32,179 bases of DNA from Bacteroidota bacterium (GTDB taxonomy: Bacteria; Bacteroidota; Bacteroidia; B-17B0; Aurantibacillaceae). Shown piece by piece: positions 1 through 7,751 of this stretch. Position 1 is the first letter of the stretch. Each line of letters opens with the position of its first letter. The position numbers were made by a program, and so were the translations under genes. Where the stretch lies: assembly GCA_025963735.1 (NCBI GenBank), contig JAOQAF010000073.1, positions 1 through 32,179 on the forward strand. The letters run 5' to 3'. The notes under the pieces are model-generated. The model searched no databases and was not told the DNA's origin. It was given only the letters and a program-made list of their open reading frames with translations.

Positions 1-22
1 CTCGTTATTATCTTAAATAAAA

Positions 23-51
23 AAAGGCTGCCTCTTTTTGAGACAGCCTTT
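23..51 (-). terminator. Rho-independent terminator after hsp20
   Basis: Arms AAAGGCTGCCTC (23-34) and GAGACAGCCTTT (40-51) form a 12-bp stem with one mismatch and a TTTTT loop. Read on the minus strand it follows the hsp20 stop codon directly and ends in a run of seven T. The plus strand also ends in a short T run, so it may work in both directions. Confidence 0.85.
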
Positions 52-54
52 TTG

Positions 55-510
55 TTAATTAATTTTAATTTCTTTGGATTCTTTCTTTTCAATTTCCTTT
101 TTTGGAATGGTGATGTAAAGAATTCCATCGGTATAATTGGCTGATATTTTTTCAGCATCTACTCTGTCTTCCGGCAAAGTAAAGGATCTGGTAAAGGATT
201 GGAAGGCAAATTCCTTGCGTACATATTGCCCGTCATCTTTCTTTTCTTCCTGCTTGTTTTCTTTTTGAGCAGAAATTAAAAGGAGATTGTCTTTTATTTC
301 AATTTTAAAATCCTTTTTTTCCATGCCGGGAACGGCCACTTCTAATTCGAAGTTATTCTCGGTGTCTTTAACATTTACCGCAGGCAATGTAAATTCATTT
401 TTTGCGACCGGACTAAAGATGTTCTTAGTGAAAAGATCATCAAACAGATCCGGGAACTCCGGGAAGAAACCTGGTCTTCCACCAAAGTTCGATTTAACTA
501 AGGTTTTCAT
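55..510 (-). CDS. Small heat-shock protein, Hsp20/alpha-crystallin family
   Basis: An ATP-independent cytoplasmic holdase chaperone that binds unfolding proteins under stress. The 151 aa include an N-terminal arm rich in Phe/Pro/Asp (about 1-40), an alpha-crystallin domain (about 40-135) with the family's A-x-x-x-x-G-x-L type motif (SANYTDGILYITIP) near its end, and a short charged tail carrying an I-x-I anchor (IKIN). Length is normal for bacterial class A small heat-shock proteins. The gene stands alone, with a terminator right after its stop and about 160 bp of AT-rich upstream DNA in which I see no clear heat-shock operator. The family assignment is firm; the exact paralogue name is not. 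Confidence 0.95.
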   Translation of the reverse strand: MKTLVKSNFGGRPGFFPEFPDLFDDLFTKNIFSPVAKNEFTLPAVNVKDTENNFELEVAVPGMEKKDFKIEIKDNLLLISAQKENKQEEKKDDGQYVRKEFAFQSFTRSFTLPEDRVDAEKISANYTDGILYITIPKKEIEKKESKEIKIN

Positions 511-618
511 GACTTCAATTTTTTTTGGTTATACAATTAGTTTATTAATCCTCTCACCCGATAAGTTTCAAATAATGTACCAATATAAAAAATGGATATT
601 TTACCGTTAAAAGGGGTT

Positions 619-662
619 AAAAAACTGAAAAATTTTCATTTTCAATTCTGACAAATTTTCAG
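619..662 (-). terminator. Probable terminator after the SpoIIE phosphatase operon
   Basis: On the minus strand CTGAAAATTT and AAATTTTTCAG form a stem with one bulged base around a loop of about 17 nt, followed by TTTTTT. It lies just past the stop of the phosphatase gene. The stem is AT-rich and so rather weak. Confidence 0.5.
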
Positions 663-670
663 ATTATTAT

Positions 671-1906
671 TTAAAATCCCAGATCATTTATCTTAAGGGT
701 AAGCAGGGCAATATCGTCAGGGAAAGGGTGTTCGGCTTTATATTCTTCGGCGTAGAATAAAATTGCCTGATTAATGAAATCGGGTTTTGCCTTATTGTTT
801 ATTGAGATTATATTTTCAAGTCCTTCAACAGAAATAGATTCGCCATTATTATTAATCGTATCGGTTAATCCATCTGTATAACACATAAGGGTGAACTCCG
901 CTGTATAATTAAATATTTCAACATTCATGTTAGGCAAAGTATCTGTAATTCCAAGCAACGTACATCCTTTGGTCAATTCGAAAAAACGCTTTTCATAATA
1001 AAGAATGGGTGGGTTATGACCGGCATTAATATAAGTTAACTGCTGACTTTTTGTGTTTAATTTTCCTAAAAAAATAGAAAGAAATTTTTCATGCCGTGCA
1101 TTGTTAATTACACGTTTATTTATTTCAATAATCAGATCTTTTAAATTGTGGGTATAATTAATCAAACTATGAAGTGTAGCCTGAATGTTACTCATTAAAA
1201 GTGCCGCCGCAACTCCTTTTCCACTTACGTCGGCTATGCAAAAAATAAATTCGTGAATGTTTAACTGAATAAAGTCATAATAATCACCTCCTACCTGTTG
1301 GTGCGGAAGGTATTTAGCCGCAACCTGCAAATTTTCAGTGTCAGGAAACTCATGAGGAAACAACAATTTCTGCATGTTTTGCGCAAGCTCCAATTCTTTT
1401 TTTATTTGGGCTCTTTGAATATTTTCCTTAAATAACTTTTTGTTTTCAATCGCTACTACAATAATGTTGGTTAAGGTTTGAACAAATGGTAAATGTTTTA
1501 TAGCGGCACTCAATTCAAGTTTTTGCTGATTTACATCTCCAAGCAATACATAGGCCAATGCAGTTTGCTTATGATATACAGGCACTACTATTTCGAAACT
1601 TTTGCTTAGTTCACCCTTACTGAAAGTAATTGTTTCAATTTCAGTAATGTTTAAAAGTTCGGGTTCAAATTTTATATGGTTAAATTCTTCACCAATTCCA
1701 TATTTTAGAATGCATGTCCATTCAGTATCGTAACTAAATAGCACCAGTTTACCCACACCCAGCCGGTTCTCAAGAATATCCTGATAGAGATCAAGTAGTA
1801 TTGCAGTGGAGGAATTAGTATTAATGGCTTTGGTAACTTCAAGAAGCGCGTTCAGTTTTAAATCCTGAACCTGCTTTTGCTGCCATATTTTAGAATGATC
1901 TTCCAA
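671..1906 (-). CDS. GAF-like + SpoIIE/RsbU-type PP2C serine phosphatase
   Basis: A signalling serine/threonine phosphatase of the RsbU/SpoIIE type, which in known systems dephosphorylates anti-anti-sigma (STAS) proteins. The 411 aa show a GAF-like sensor (about 15-155), a linking helix (about 155-185) and a PP2C catalytic domain (about 190-408). Metal-binding motifs are visible: VGGDYYDF (205-212), ADVSGKG (225-231), NAGHNPP, CYTDGLTD and FPDDIALL. The only usable start is TTG at 1906, two codons after the stop of the upstream phosphoribosyltransferase and in the same reading frame; no in-frame ATG precedes the catalytic domain. It is the last gene of the dapA operon, so translation is probably coupled. 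No STAS or anti-sigma partner gene is nearby, so its target is unknown. Confidence 0.9.
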   Translation of the reverse strand: MEDHSKIWQQKQVQDLKLNALLEVTKAINTNSSTAILLDLYQDILENRLGVGKLVLFSYDTEWTCILKYGIGEEFNHIKFEPELLNITEIETITFSKGELSKSFEIVVPVYHKQTALAYVLLGDVNQQKLELSAAIKHLPFVQTLTNIIVVAIENKKLFKENIQRAQIKKELELAQNMQKLLFPHEFPDTENLQVAAKYLPHQQVGGDYYDFIQLNIHEFIFCIADVSGKGVAAALLMSNIQATLHSLINYTHNLKDLIIEINKRVINNARHEKFLSIFLGKLNTKSQQLTYINAGHNPPILYYEKRFFELTKGCTLLGITDTLPNMNVEIFNYTAEFTLMCYTDGLTDTINNNGESISVEGLENIISINNKAKPDFINQAILFYAEEYKAEHPFPDDIALLTLKINDLGF

Positions 1907-1912
1907 GGTATT

Positions 1913-2419
1913 TTAAATCAGGTAAACGGCCTCGCTGCCTTTTTTAGTAAAGTCGGCCTCAATGTGTTCCTGCAATGTAGTACTTAATGTTAAACCTACA
2001 TAATCTGCCTTTACAGGAAAACGGGTGTGACTTCTGTCTACTAAAATAACAGTGCTTAATTTCTTAACCGGTTTATCTAAAAATAATTTTACTGCGTAAA
2101 TTAATGTTTTACCACTGTTTAAAACATCGTCAACCAATATTGTTGTTTTATTTACAAAATCTTTTTCATCAAAATCAATTTGCGGAGTTCCGTCCCAGGG
2201 CTTGTCTTTATTAATTTTTATTTTGCCTAGCTGAATTTTTATCGGAGATATTTCCATCAATTTATCAGCAAGATTAGCCGCCACTTTATATCCGTTCCCT
2301 TCAATCCCGACAATTAAAAGACTTTTTTCGTTGTAGTTATTTTCATACACCTCAAAGGCCAAACGGTTCAGCTTTTGTTGGATTTGAATTTTATCTAATA
2401 TTTTAACTTTGTTATTCAT
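1913..2419 (-). CDS. PyrR-like phosphoribosyltransferase
   Basis: A type I phosphoribosyltransferase fold protein of 168 aa. The PRPP-binding loop ILVDDVLNSGKTL is at about 94-106, and IVGIEGNGYKVA (about 36-47) matches the family's N-terminal loop. The overall pattern resembles PyrR/hypoxanthine-type enzymes (PRPP + base to nucleotide + pyrophosphate), but substrate cannot be read from sequence. Its ATG overlaps the dapA stop by one base (TAATG), indicating translational coupling. The phosphatase ORF follows in the same frame after one TAA. The mix with dapA and a signalling phosphatase gives no clear pathway. I left the symbol blank because a PyrR regulatory role is not shown. Confidence 0.88.
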   Translation of the reverse strand: MNNKVKILDKIQIQQKLNRLAFEVYENNYNEKSLLIVGIEGNGYKVAANLADKLMEISPIKIQLGKIKINKDKPWDGTPQIDFDEKDFVNKTTILVDDVLNSGKTLIYAVKLFLDKPVKKLSTVILVDRSHTRFPVKADYVGLTLSTTLQEHIEADFTKKGSEAVYLI

Positions 2420-3300
2420 TAATAATTTTTTATTAAATGCTTTAAAGTTTCTTTTACCTTGTCATTAGGTTCTGTTAAAGGCAGACGCACATAGGGTTTG
2501 CATTTTTTTAATTCGCTTAGAGCAAATTTAATTCCTCCCGGATTACCGTCTGCAAAAAGCTGATCGGTAATATCCATAATTTTATAATGAAGTTTCTGAG
2601 CTTTTTCGAAGTCGCCTTTTAAACACAAACGAACCATCTCGCTATAATCATTTGGCAGAGCCTGGGCAACAACAGAAATAACACCAACACCCCCGGCAGC
2701 AATAATTGGCAGGGTTAAATTATCATCGCCACTTATTACCATAAAATCTTTGGGTTTGTTTTTAATCACTTTCATGATCTGTTCAATGCTCCCGCTTGCT
2801 TCTTTGGTGGCAACAATGTTCTTCAGGTCTTTTGCAATTCTAACCTGCGTTTCCCAGGTAACATTACTTCCGGTGCGGCCCGGTACATTATAAAGAATAA
2901 TGTCTTTTTTTGAATTTTCAGAAACAGCTTTATAATGCTGATAGTATCCTTCCTGATTGGGCTTGTTGTAATAAGGCGCAACAGAAAGAATAGCTTCAAA
3001 ATTTTTTAAATTGGTTTTTTTAATGGTTTCAACAACTTCCGCTGTATTATTTCCGCCGATACCCAATACAAGAGGAAGCTTATTGCCATTTGCTTTTACA
3101 ACCGTACTAATAGCTAATTCTTTTTCTTCCCGGGTTAGTGTAACGCTTTCACCTGTAGTTCCTAAAATAACAATGTATTCAACTTTACCGTGGTGTAAAT
3201 GTTTTACTATTCCTGAAAGAGATTCTGTATCAATATTTCCTTTTTTATCAAAGGGTGTAACAATTGCCACACCGGTACCTTTTAAGTTTTTGTTTCTCAT
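2419..3300 (-). CDS. dapA: 4-hydroxy-tetrahydrodipicolinate synthase
   Basis: Condenses pyruvate with aspartate semialdehyde in the first committed step of lysine and diaminopimelate synthesis, so it feeds peptidoglycan; cytoplasmic. The 293-aa protein has the full TIM-barrel motif set: GTTGES (47-52) with the proton-relay Thr, PYYNKP with the relay Tyr (110-111), YNVPGRT (137-143) with the carboxylate-binding Arg142, and Schiff-base Lys166 in ATKEASGS. Length is typical. It is first in a minus-strand operon, its stop overlapping the next start by one base. The upstream region is very AT-rich and holds no certain promoter. Related N-acetylneuraminate lyases share the fold, but the GTTGES and NVPGRTG context favours DapA. 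Confidence 0.94.
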   Translation of the reverse strand: MRNKNLKGTGVAIVTPFDKKGNIDTESLSGIVKHLHHGKVEYIVILGTTGESVTLTREEKELAISTVVKANGNKLPLVLGIGGNNTAEVVETIKKTNLKNFEAILSVAPYYNKPNQEGYYQHYKAVSENSKKDIILYNVPGRTGSNVTWETQVRIAKDLKNIVATKEASGSIEQIMKVIKNKPKDFMVISGDDNLTLPIIAAGGVGVISVVAQALPNDYSEMVRLCLKGDFEKAQKLHYKIMDITDQLFADGNPGGIKFALSELKKCKPYVRLPLTEPNDKVKETLKHLIKNY

Positions 3301-3389
3301 AAATGTGTATATAAATATATATAAATATTTTGTGTGCTATTAGATCAATTGTTTCTGATAATTTTCAGAATACAAAAAGGAATAAGTAA

Positions 3390-4607
3390 TTATTTTAAAT
3401 TAAAATACTCTGTAGCCATTAGGGCGATTTCATTACCATAAGCTAAACTGGCAGTGGCCGCCGGACTTGGACTGTTAATTACATGCAGGGCGTTACCATG
3501 TTTTTCAATTTTAAAATCATCAAGCATATCACCTTCCGGACCTAAAGCCATGGCTCTAATTCCACAACGGCTTGCAACGATATCATCCATTTGTAAATCA
3601 GGAATTAGCTTTCGCAGTCTGTTAAGAAAATAAGTTTTACTAAAAGCGCCGCGATATTCATCCAGCCCAAAACGCCAGTGTTTCCCAAAAAACTTCCAGG
3701 TGCCCTTATATCCAAATGCCTCGGCCGTATCTTTTAAACTGAACGCTGTTTTTTTATACCCTTCACGGTCAAACACAAAAACCGCATTCGGTCCGCATTC
3801 GGTTCCACCTTTTATCATACGCGTAAAATGTACGCCAAGGAAAGGAAATTTTGGATTTGGCACCGGATAAATAAGGTTACGTACTTTACTAAGTCCTTTT
3901 TCTGTAAGGTCATAATAATCACCCCGGAAACCAACAATGGCGGCATCTGTCTTGGCACCTTCTTTTTTTGTTATTCTGTCGGCCTGTAAACCTGATGTTG
4001 TAATAATATATTTTCCGATAAATTTATCCGACTCTGTTATAACCGTTGTAAAGTTTGCGCTTTTTTCAAAACCCACTACTTTTTGTGAAGTAAGAACCTT
4101 GCTTCCGTTTCCTGTAGCATTTACAAGCTCGGCATATTTGCGGGCCACATCGCCGTAATCAATAATACCGGTACAACCCACCCAAAGCCCTGAAATTCCC
4201 TGGCAATGAGGTTCAATTTCTTTTATACGTTTTGAATCTATAATCTCAATATCCTCTACACCGTTGGCAATCCCGTTATTGTAAACTTTGTTCATGTGGG
4301 CCAATTCACCGGGATCTGTGGCAACAATAATTTTTCCGCAAATATCGTGCTGTATATGATGTTCCTGCGCAAACTTTACCAGTTCGCGCCGGCCTTCTAC
4401 ACAGTTACGCGCTTTATAGGAACCGGGTTTATAATATATACCGCTATGGATCACACCGCTGTTATGAGAAGTTTGATGTGCCGCCACTTCTTTTTCTTTT
4501 TCTAAAACTAATATAGTTTTGTTTGGGTGAATTCGGGTTAGTTTAAGCGCTGTGGCCAATCCCACAATGCCTCCGCCTACAATAATAATGTCGTAATTTT
4601 GATTCAT
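3390..4607 (-). CDS. lhgO: L-2-hydroxyglutarate oxidase/dehydrogenase
   Basis: An FAD-dependent enzyme that oxidises L-2-hydroxyglutarate to 2-oxoglutarate, a metabolite-repair step. I start it at the ATG at 4607 (405 aa), because there MNQNYDIIIVGGGIVG begins exactly with the dinucleotide-binding GxGxxG strand. The ORF-track start at 4733 adds 42 unrelated residues and would overlap the divergent FAH gene. Family motifs include HNSGVIHSGIYY near the N-terminus, PVPNPKFPFLGVHFTR in the middle and the C-terminal NSPSPAATASLAYG. It is separated by 87 bp from the divergent FAH-family gene, another small organic-acid enzyme, so the two may be co-regulated (inference). Confidence 0.92.
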   Translation of the reverse strand: MNQNYDIIIVGGGIVGLATALKLTRIHPNKTILVLEKEKEVAAHQTSHNSGVIHSGIYYKPGSYKARNCVEGRRELVKFAQEHHIQHDICGKIIVATDPGELAHMNKVYNNGIANGVEDIEIIDSKRIKEIEPHCQGISGLWVGCTGIIDYGDVARKYAELVNATGNGSKVLTSQKVVGFEKSANFTTVITESDKFIGKYIITTSGLQADRITKKEGAKTDAAIVGFRGDYYDLTEKGLSKVRNLIYPVPNPKFPFLGVHFTRMIKGGTECGPNAVFVFDREGYKKTAFSLKDTAEAFGYKGTWKFFGKHWRFGLDEYRGAFSKTYFLNRLRKLIPDLQMDDIVASRCGIRAMALGPEGDMLDDFKIEKHGNALHVINSPSPAATASLAYGNEIALMATEYFNLK

Positions 4608-4650
4608 AAAGCTTAACAAATGTATTAAATAATGAGTTAAAAAGAACTTT

Positions 4651-4678
4651 TTTGTTAAAGGCTTTAACTCTAAATTTA
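4651..4678 (+). promoter_or_regulatory. Possible promoter for the FAH-yidD operon
   Basis: TTTG (4651-4654) is followed after 16 bases by TAAATTTA (4671-4678), one base off the Bacteroidota -7 pattern TAnnTTTG and with slightly short spacing. The FAH-family ATG lies 16 bases downstream. Confidence 0.3.
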
Positions 4679-4694
4679 TATGATATATTAAACC

Positions 4695-5300
4695 ATGAAA
4701 ATTATTTGTATTGGCAGAAATTACGCTGAACACGCCAAAGAAATGAAGGCTGATCTTCCCACCGAACCTGTGTTTTTTATGAAGCCCGACACCGCTTTAT
4801 TAAAAGAGGAAGATTTTTATATACCAGATTTTACTAAAGATCTTCATCATGAGATTGAGCTTGTTCTTAAAATATGCAAAGCCGGAAAACACATTGAGGA
4901 GCAGTTTGCAGGCAAATATTATGATGAAATTGGAATAGGCATTGATTTTACTGCCAGAGACATTCAGACAAAATGTAAAGAAAAAGGCCTTCCATGGGAG
5001 AAAGCAAAGGCGTTTGATAACAGCGCACCAATTGGTAAATTTATTAGAAAAGAAAATATTGACTTAAACAATATAGGGTTTGAACTAACGGTTAACGGCC
5101 AATCACGGCAACGTGGAAATTCTAAAGATCTAATTTTTTCATTTGATAAAGTAATCAGTTATGTTTCACGTTTTGTAACTTTAAAAACCGGCGATCTTAT
5201 TTATACCGGAACCCCTGATGGGGTAGGACAGGTGCAAATTGGCGATAAACTGGAAGGGTTTTTAAACAATGAAAAGCTTCTGACCCTTACAATAAAGTAA
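4695..5300 (+). CDS. Fumarylacetoacetate hydrolase (FAH) family protein
   Basis: A metal-dependent C-C hydrolase or decarboxylase of the FAHD1/acylpyruvase type. The compact 201 aa correspond to the catalytic FAH_C domain alone. Metal ligands fit Glu53, Glu55 (HHEIELVL) and Asp84 (GIDFTARD), the same spacing as in FAHD1-type enzymes. The closing motif [11 protein letters not shown] is also typical. FAHD1-like members act on acylpyruvates or oxaloacetate; the exact substrate is not visible. It is divergent from lhgO and its stop overlaps the yidD start by one base (TAATG), so the two are translationally coupled. Confidence 0.92.
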   Translation: MKIICIGRNYAEHAKEMKADLPTEPVFFMKPDTALLKEEDFYIPDFTKDLHHEIELVLKICKAGKHIEEQFAGKYYDEIGIGIDFTARDIQTKCKEKGLPWEKAKAFDNSAPIGKFIRKENIDLNNIGFELTVNGQSRQRGNSKDLIFSFDKVISYVSRFVTLKTGDLIYTGTPDGVGQVQIGDKLEGFLNNEKLLTLTIK

Positions 5301-5512
5301 TGTTAAAAAAAATTGCTTTTGGCACAGTAAGGTTTTATCAATACTGCATCCGGCCGTTATTGCCCAATGCTTGTCGCTATACCCCTTCATGCAGCGAGTA
5401 TTCCGTTCAGGCAATTGAAAAATATGGAGCTTTAAAAGGAAGTTGGTTAGGCATTAAAAGGATTCTCAGATGTCATCCCTGGGGGGGACATGGTTACGAC
5501 CCCGTACCATAA
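5300..5512 (+). CDS. yidD: Membrane protein insertion efficiency factor YidD
   Basis: A small membrane-associated protein that assists YidC-mediated insertion of inner-membrane proteins. At 70 aa it covers the whole family, with an amphipathic N-terminal helix ([17 protein letters not shown]) and the characteristic [11 protein letters not shown] and [14 protein letters not shown] motifs with three conserved Cys. In many bacteria yidD sits in the rpmH-rnpA-yidD-yidC cluster; here it is instead coupled to an FAH-family gene. The identification is firm despite the small size. Confidence 0.96.
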   Translation: MLKKIAFGTVRFYQYCIRPLLPNACRYTPSCSEYSVQAIEKYGALKGSWLGIKRILRCHPWGGHGYDPVP

Positions 5513-5570
5513 CATGAGATAATTATTTTTAATGTGTAACTTTCAATCATAATATTATTATAAGACTATC

Positions 5571-6998
5571 ATAAGAAAATACACATATTTATTTTTTTTA
5601 ACCATTTGTTTTTCTTCGTGGTTGGCTCAGAATGTTACCATTAAAGGGAAAGCTCATTCTTCTTATGCAGGGAAGGTAATTCAGCTTTTTTATTTTACCG
5701 ATAATGTAACGCTTATTCCACAGAAAGAAAATCAGGACACCATAAAGAGTGACGGCTATTTTGAAATTTCTTTTTACTCAGACCATACGCAGCCTGTGAT
5801 ATTGAAAATTGAAAATGTAGTTTCGAAAATGTATGTTCAACCAGATTTTGTTTATGGTATCACATTCCCTGAACTGGATGAAAATCTTGACCGTAAGAAT
5901 GATGCTGAACTGTATGTTAACGTTGGGGTAATTGGCGCCGACAGTACTGAGCTCAATGCTCTTATTTTTGATTATCAGCAACAATACAATCAGCTTTTCA
6001 TACCCAAGAATGGGAAGTTTCTGGGAAGAAACGCGATGTTTAAAAGAGCTGATTCACTGAAGAAATTATGTGATGAAAGATACCGGAAAATAAATAATCC
6101 TTATTTTAAAAGTTATTGTGAATATTCTATTGCCTCGATTAATTCAAGCCTCTCACGCGGTGAAAATTTTCTAATTAATAATTATATTTTAAACAAACCT
6201 ATTCAGTACGCGCACTATGAGTACATGCAATTTTTTAATACTTTTTTTGCTGGATATCTTAATGTTGTGGCCTCATCCAAAAAAGGCCAATCGCTTTATA
6301 ACATCATTAATGTGAAAGCGAGTTATAGTTTGTTGAACGCTTTTTTAAAGGACGATAAATTATTGAAGAACGATTCATTGCGCGAACTTGTTATTATTCG
6401 TAATCTTTGGGATTTTTATTACAACGCCGATTTTTCACCTGATGCGATTGAAAAAATTATTTCAGATTTAAATCAGGCCAGCGTAGTTCCCCTTCACAAG
6501 AAAATAACTTCTACCATGCTGGTATATTTTAATAAAATGCAAGCCGGCACTGCGGCCCCTGACTTTGCGGCCAGAAGTAAAGATGGAACTATTGGTACAT
6601 TAAACACTTTTAAAAACCGATGGATTTATTTAAATTTTTTCTCAACTAAAAATATTGAAAGCCTTAAAGAGATGCCGAAAATTGCTTCTCTGAAAAAAAA
6701 GTTTGGCGACAAAATGGTTTTTGTAAGTGTTTGTCTTGACGACAGTCTTAGCTCATACCAGAATTTCGTAAAAAATAATCCTAAATACGATTGGAATATC
6801 TGGTTTAACTATGATAAAACCATCAGCAAAACTGCCAAGGAAAATTATTTTGTAACAGGTACCGAAGCGTATTTTCTTATTAATAATTTTGGATATCTGG
6901 CGCAGTCACCGGCACCGGCACCTTCAAAAGGTATTGAATTTAAATTGCACAGTATATTTAAAACAGGCGGTAAAAATACTAAAACCGGAATACGTTAG
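5571..6998 (+). CDS. Exported thioredoxin-fold (TlpA-like) protein lacking the CXXC motif
   Basis: The N-terminal part (mature residues about 1-100) resembles the beta-rich DUF4369-type domain seen before TlpA domains in Bacteroidota. The C-terminal 140 residues have a TlpA/AhpC-like thioredoxin fold (GTAAPDFAARSKDG, then WIYLNFFSTKNIESLKEMP). Where redox-active relatives have W-C-x-x-C this one has S-T-K-N, so it is probably not a disulfide oxidoreductase. The first ATG/GTG/TTG in frame is TTG at 5622, but the preceding in-frame codons encode a convincing signal peptide (RKYTYLFFLTICFSSWLAQ). I therefore propose a start at ATA 5571 (or ATC 5568), a non-standard start. About 475 aa. It overlaps the next gene by one base. 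Confidence 0.75.
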   Translation: MRKYTYLFFLTICFSSWLAQNVTIKGKAHSSYAGKVIQLFYFTDNVTLIPQKENQDTIKSDGYFEISFYSDHTQPVILKIENVVSKMYVQPDFVYGITFPELDENLDRKNDAELYVNVGVIGADSTELNALIFDYQQQYNQLFIPKNGKFLGRNAMFKRADSLKKLCDERYRKINNPYFKSYCEYSIASINSSLSRGENFLINNYILNKPIQYAHYEYMQFFNTFFAGYLNVVASSKKGQSLYNIINVKASYSLLNAFLKDDKLLKNDSLRELVIIRNLWDFYYNADFSPDAIEKIISDLNQASVVPLHKKITSTMLVYFNKMQAGTAAPDFAARSKDGTIGTLNTFKNRWIYLNFFSTKNIESLKEMPKIASLKKKFGDKMVFVSVCLDDSLSSYQNFVKNNPKYDWNIWFNYDKTISKTAKENYFVTGTEAYFLINNFGYLAQSPAPAPSKGIEFKLHSIFKTGGKNTKTGIR

Positions 6999-7723
6999 TG
7001 ATCACAAAAATAAATACAACTTCCATATGGAAGGAGCAGGTGGCTTATGAGGACAATCATATTATTATTATAAATAAAATGCCCTCAGAGATTGTGCAGG
7101 GAGACAGGACAGGTGACATGCCATTAAGCGAAAAGGTAAAAAATTTTATAAAGGAAAGAGATAACAAACCCGGAAACGTATTTTGCGGTGTAATTCACAG
7201 GCTCGACAGGCCTGTAAGTGGTCTTGTTATTTTTGCCAAAACTTCAAAGGCCCTTTCGAGGTTTAACGAATTGTTCCGCGAAAAAACAATTGAAAAAACC
7301 TACCTGGCAGTAGTAAAAAATAAACCCGTAAAAGAAAGAGACGTGTTAACTCATTACATGATCAAAAATGAAAAGACAAATACGTCCAAAGCTTTTTTAA
7401 AAGAGGTGCCGCACAGTTTAAAAGCAATGCTTGAATATGAAATGGTTGCCTCTTCGGATAATTACCATTTGCTTAAAATAAAATTGTTAACCGGGCGGCA
7501 TCATCAGATCCGTTGCCAGCTCTCGACTATAGGTAGCCCAATTAAAGGTGACCTTAAATATGGCTTCAACAGAACCAATGAAGGAGGCTTTATACATTTA
7601 CACAGTTATAAAATAGATTTTATACATCCCATAAAAAAGGAGAAGGTAAGTATTAAAGCGCTGCCAGTCACTAATGATGCGGTATGGAATTATTTTTGTA
7701 AGATAGCGGAAAGTATTTTATAG
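6998..7723 (+). CDS. RluA-family pseudouridine synthase
   Basis: Converts specific uridines in rRNA or tRNA to pseudouridine. The 241 aa carry the family motif HRLDRPVSGL with catalytic Asp70, followed by a TYLAVVKN segment and TGRHHQIRCQL near the C-terminus. No N-terminal S4 domain is present, so it belongs to the short RluA/TruC-like group; the target site cannot be told. It starts with GTG, sharing one base with the stop of the thioredoxin-like gene (TAGTG), which implies coupling. It is last of its plus-strand operon and converges on the 7752-8462 gene with only 28 bp between; no clear terminator is visible there. Confidence 0.92.
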   Translation: MITKINTTSIWKEQVAYEDNHIIIINKMPSEIVQGDRTGDMPLSEKVKNFIKERDNKPGNVFCGVIHRLDRPVSGLVIFAKTSKALSRFNELFREKTIEKTYLAVVKNKPVKERDVLTHYMIKNEKTNTSKAFLKEVPHSLKAMLEYEMVASSDNYHLLKIKLLTGRHHQIRCQLSTIGSPIKGDLKYGFNRTNEGGFIHLHSYKIDFIHPIKKEKVSIKALPVTNDAVWNYFCKIAESIL

Positions 7724-7751
7724 TCTTCAGCGCAACTTACAAAGTGTTTGG

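Noticed and set aside
287-610. Plus-strand 107-aa ORF over hsp20
   Set aside because: It is a shadow of the Hsp20 gene in another frame and has no recognisable domain.
3353-3370. Inverted repeat TTCTGA-N6-TCAGAA between dapA and lhgO
   Set aside because: The arms are short and no T run follows on either strand, so it is not a convincing terminator. An operator cannot be excluded but has no support.
4617-4624. TACATTTG on the minus strand upstream of lhgO
   Set aside because: It fits the -7 pattern but lies only about 10 bases from the start codon and has no good -33 element.
4608-4733. 42-residue N-terminal extension of lhgO in the ORF track
   Set aside because: It has no family resemblance, overlaps the divergent FAH-family gene, and the FAD-binding strand begins right after the ATG at 4607.
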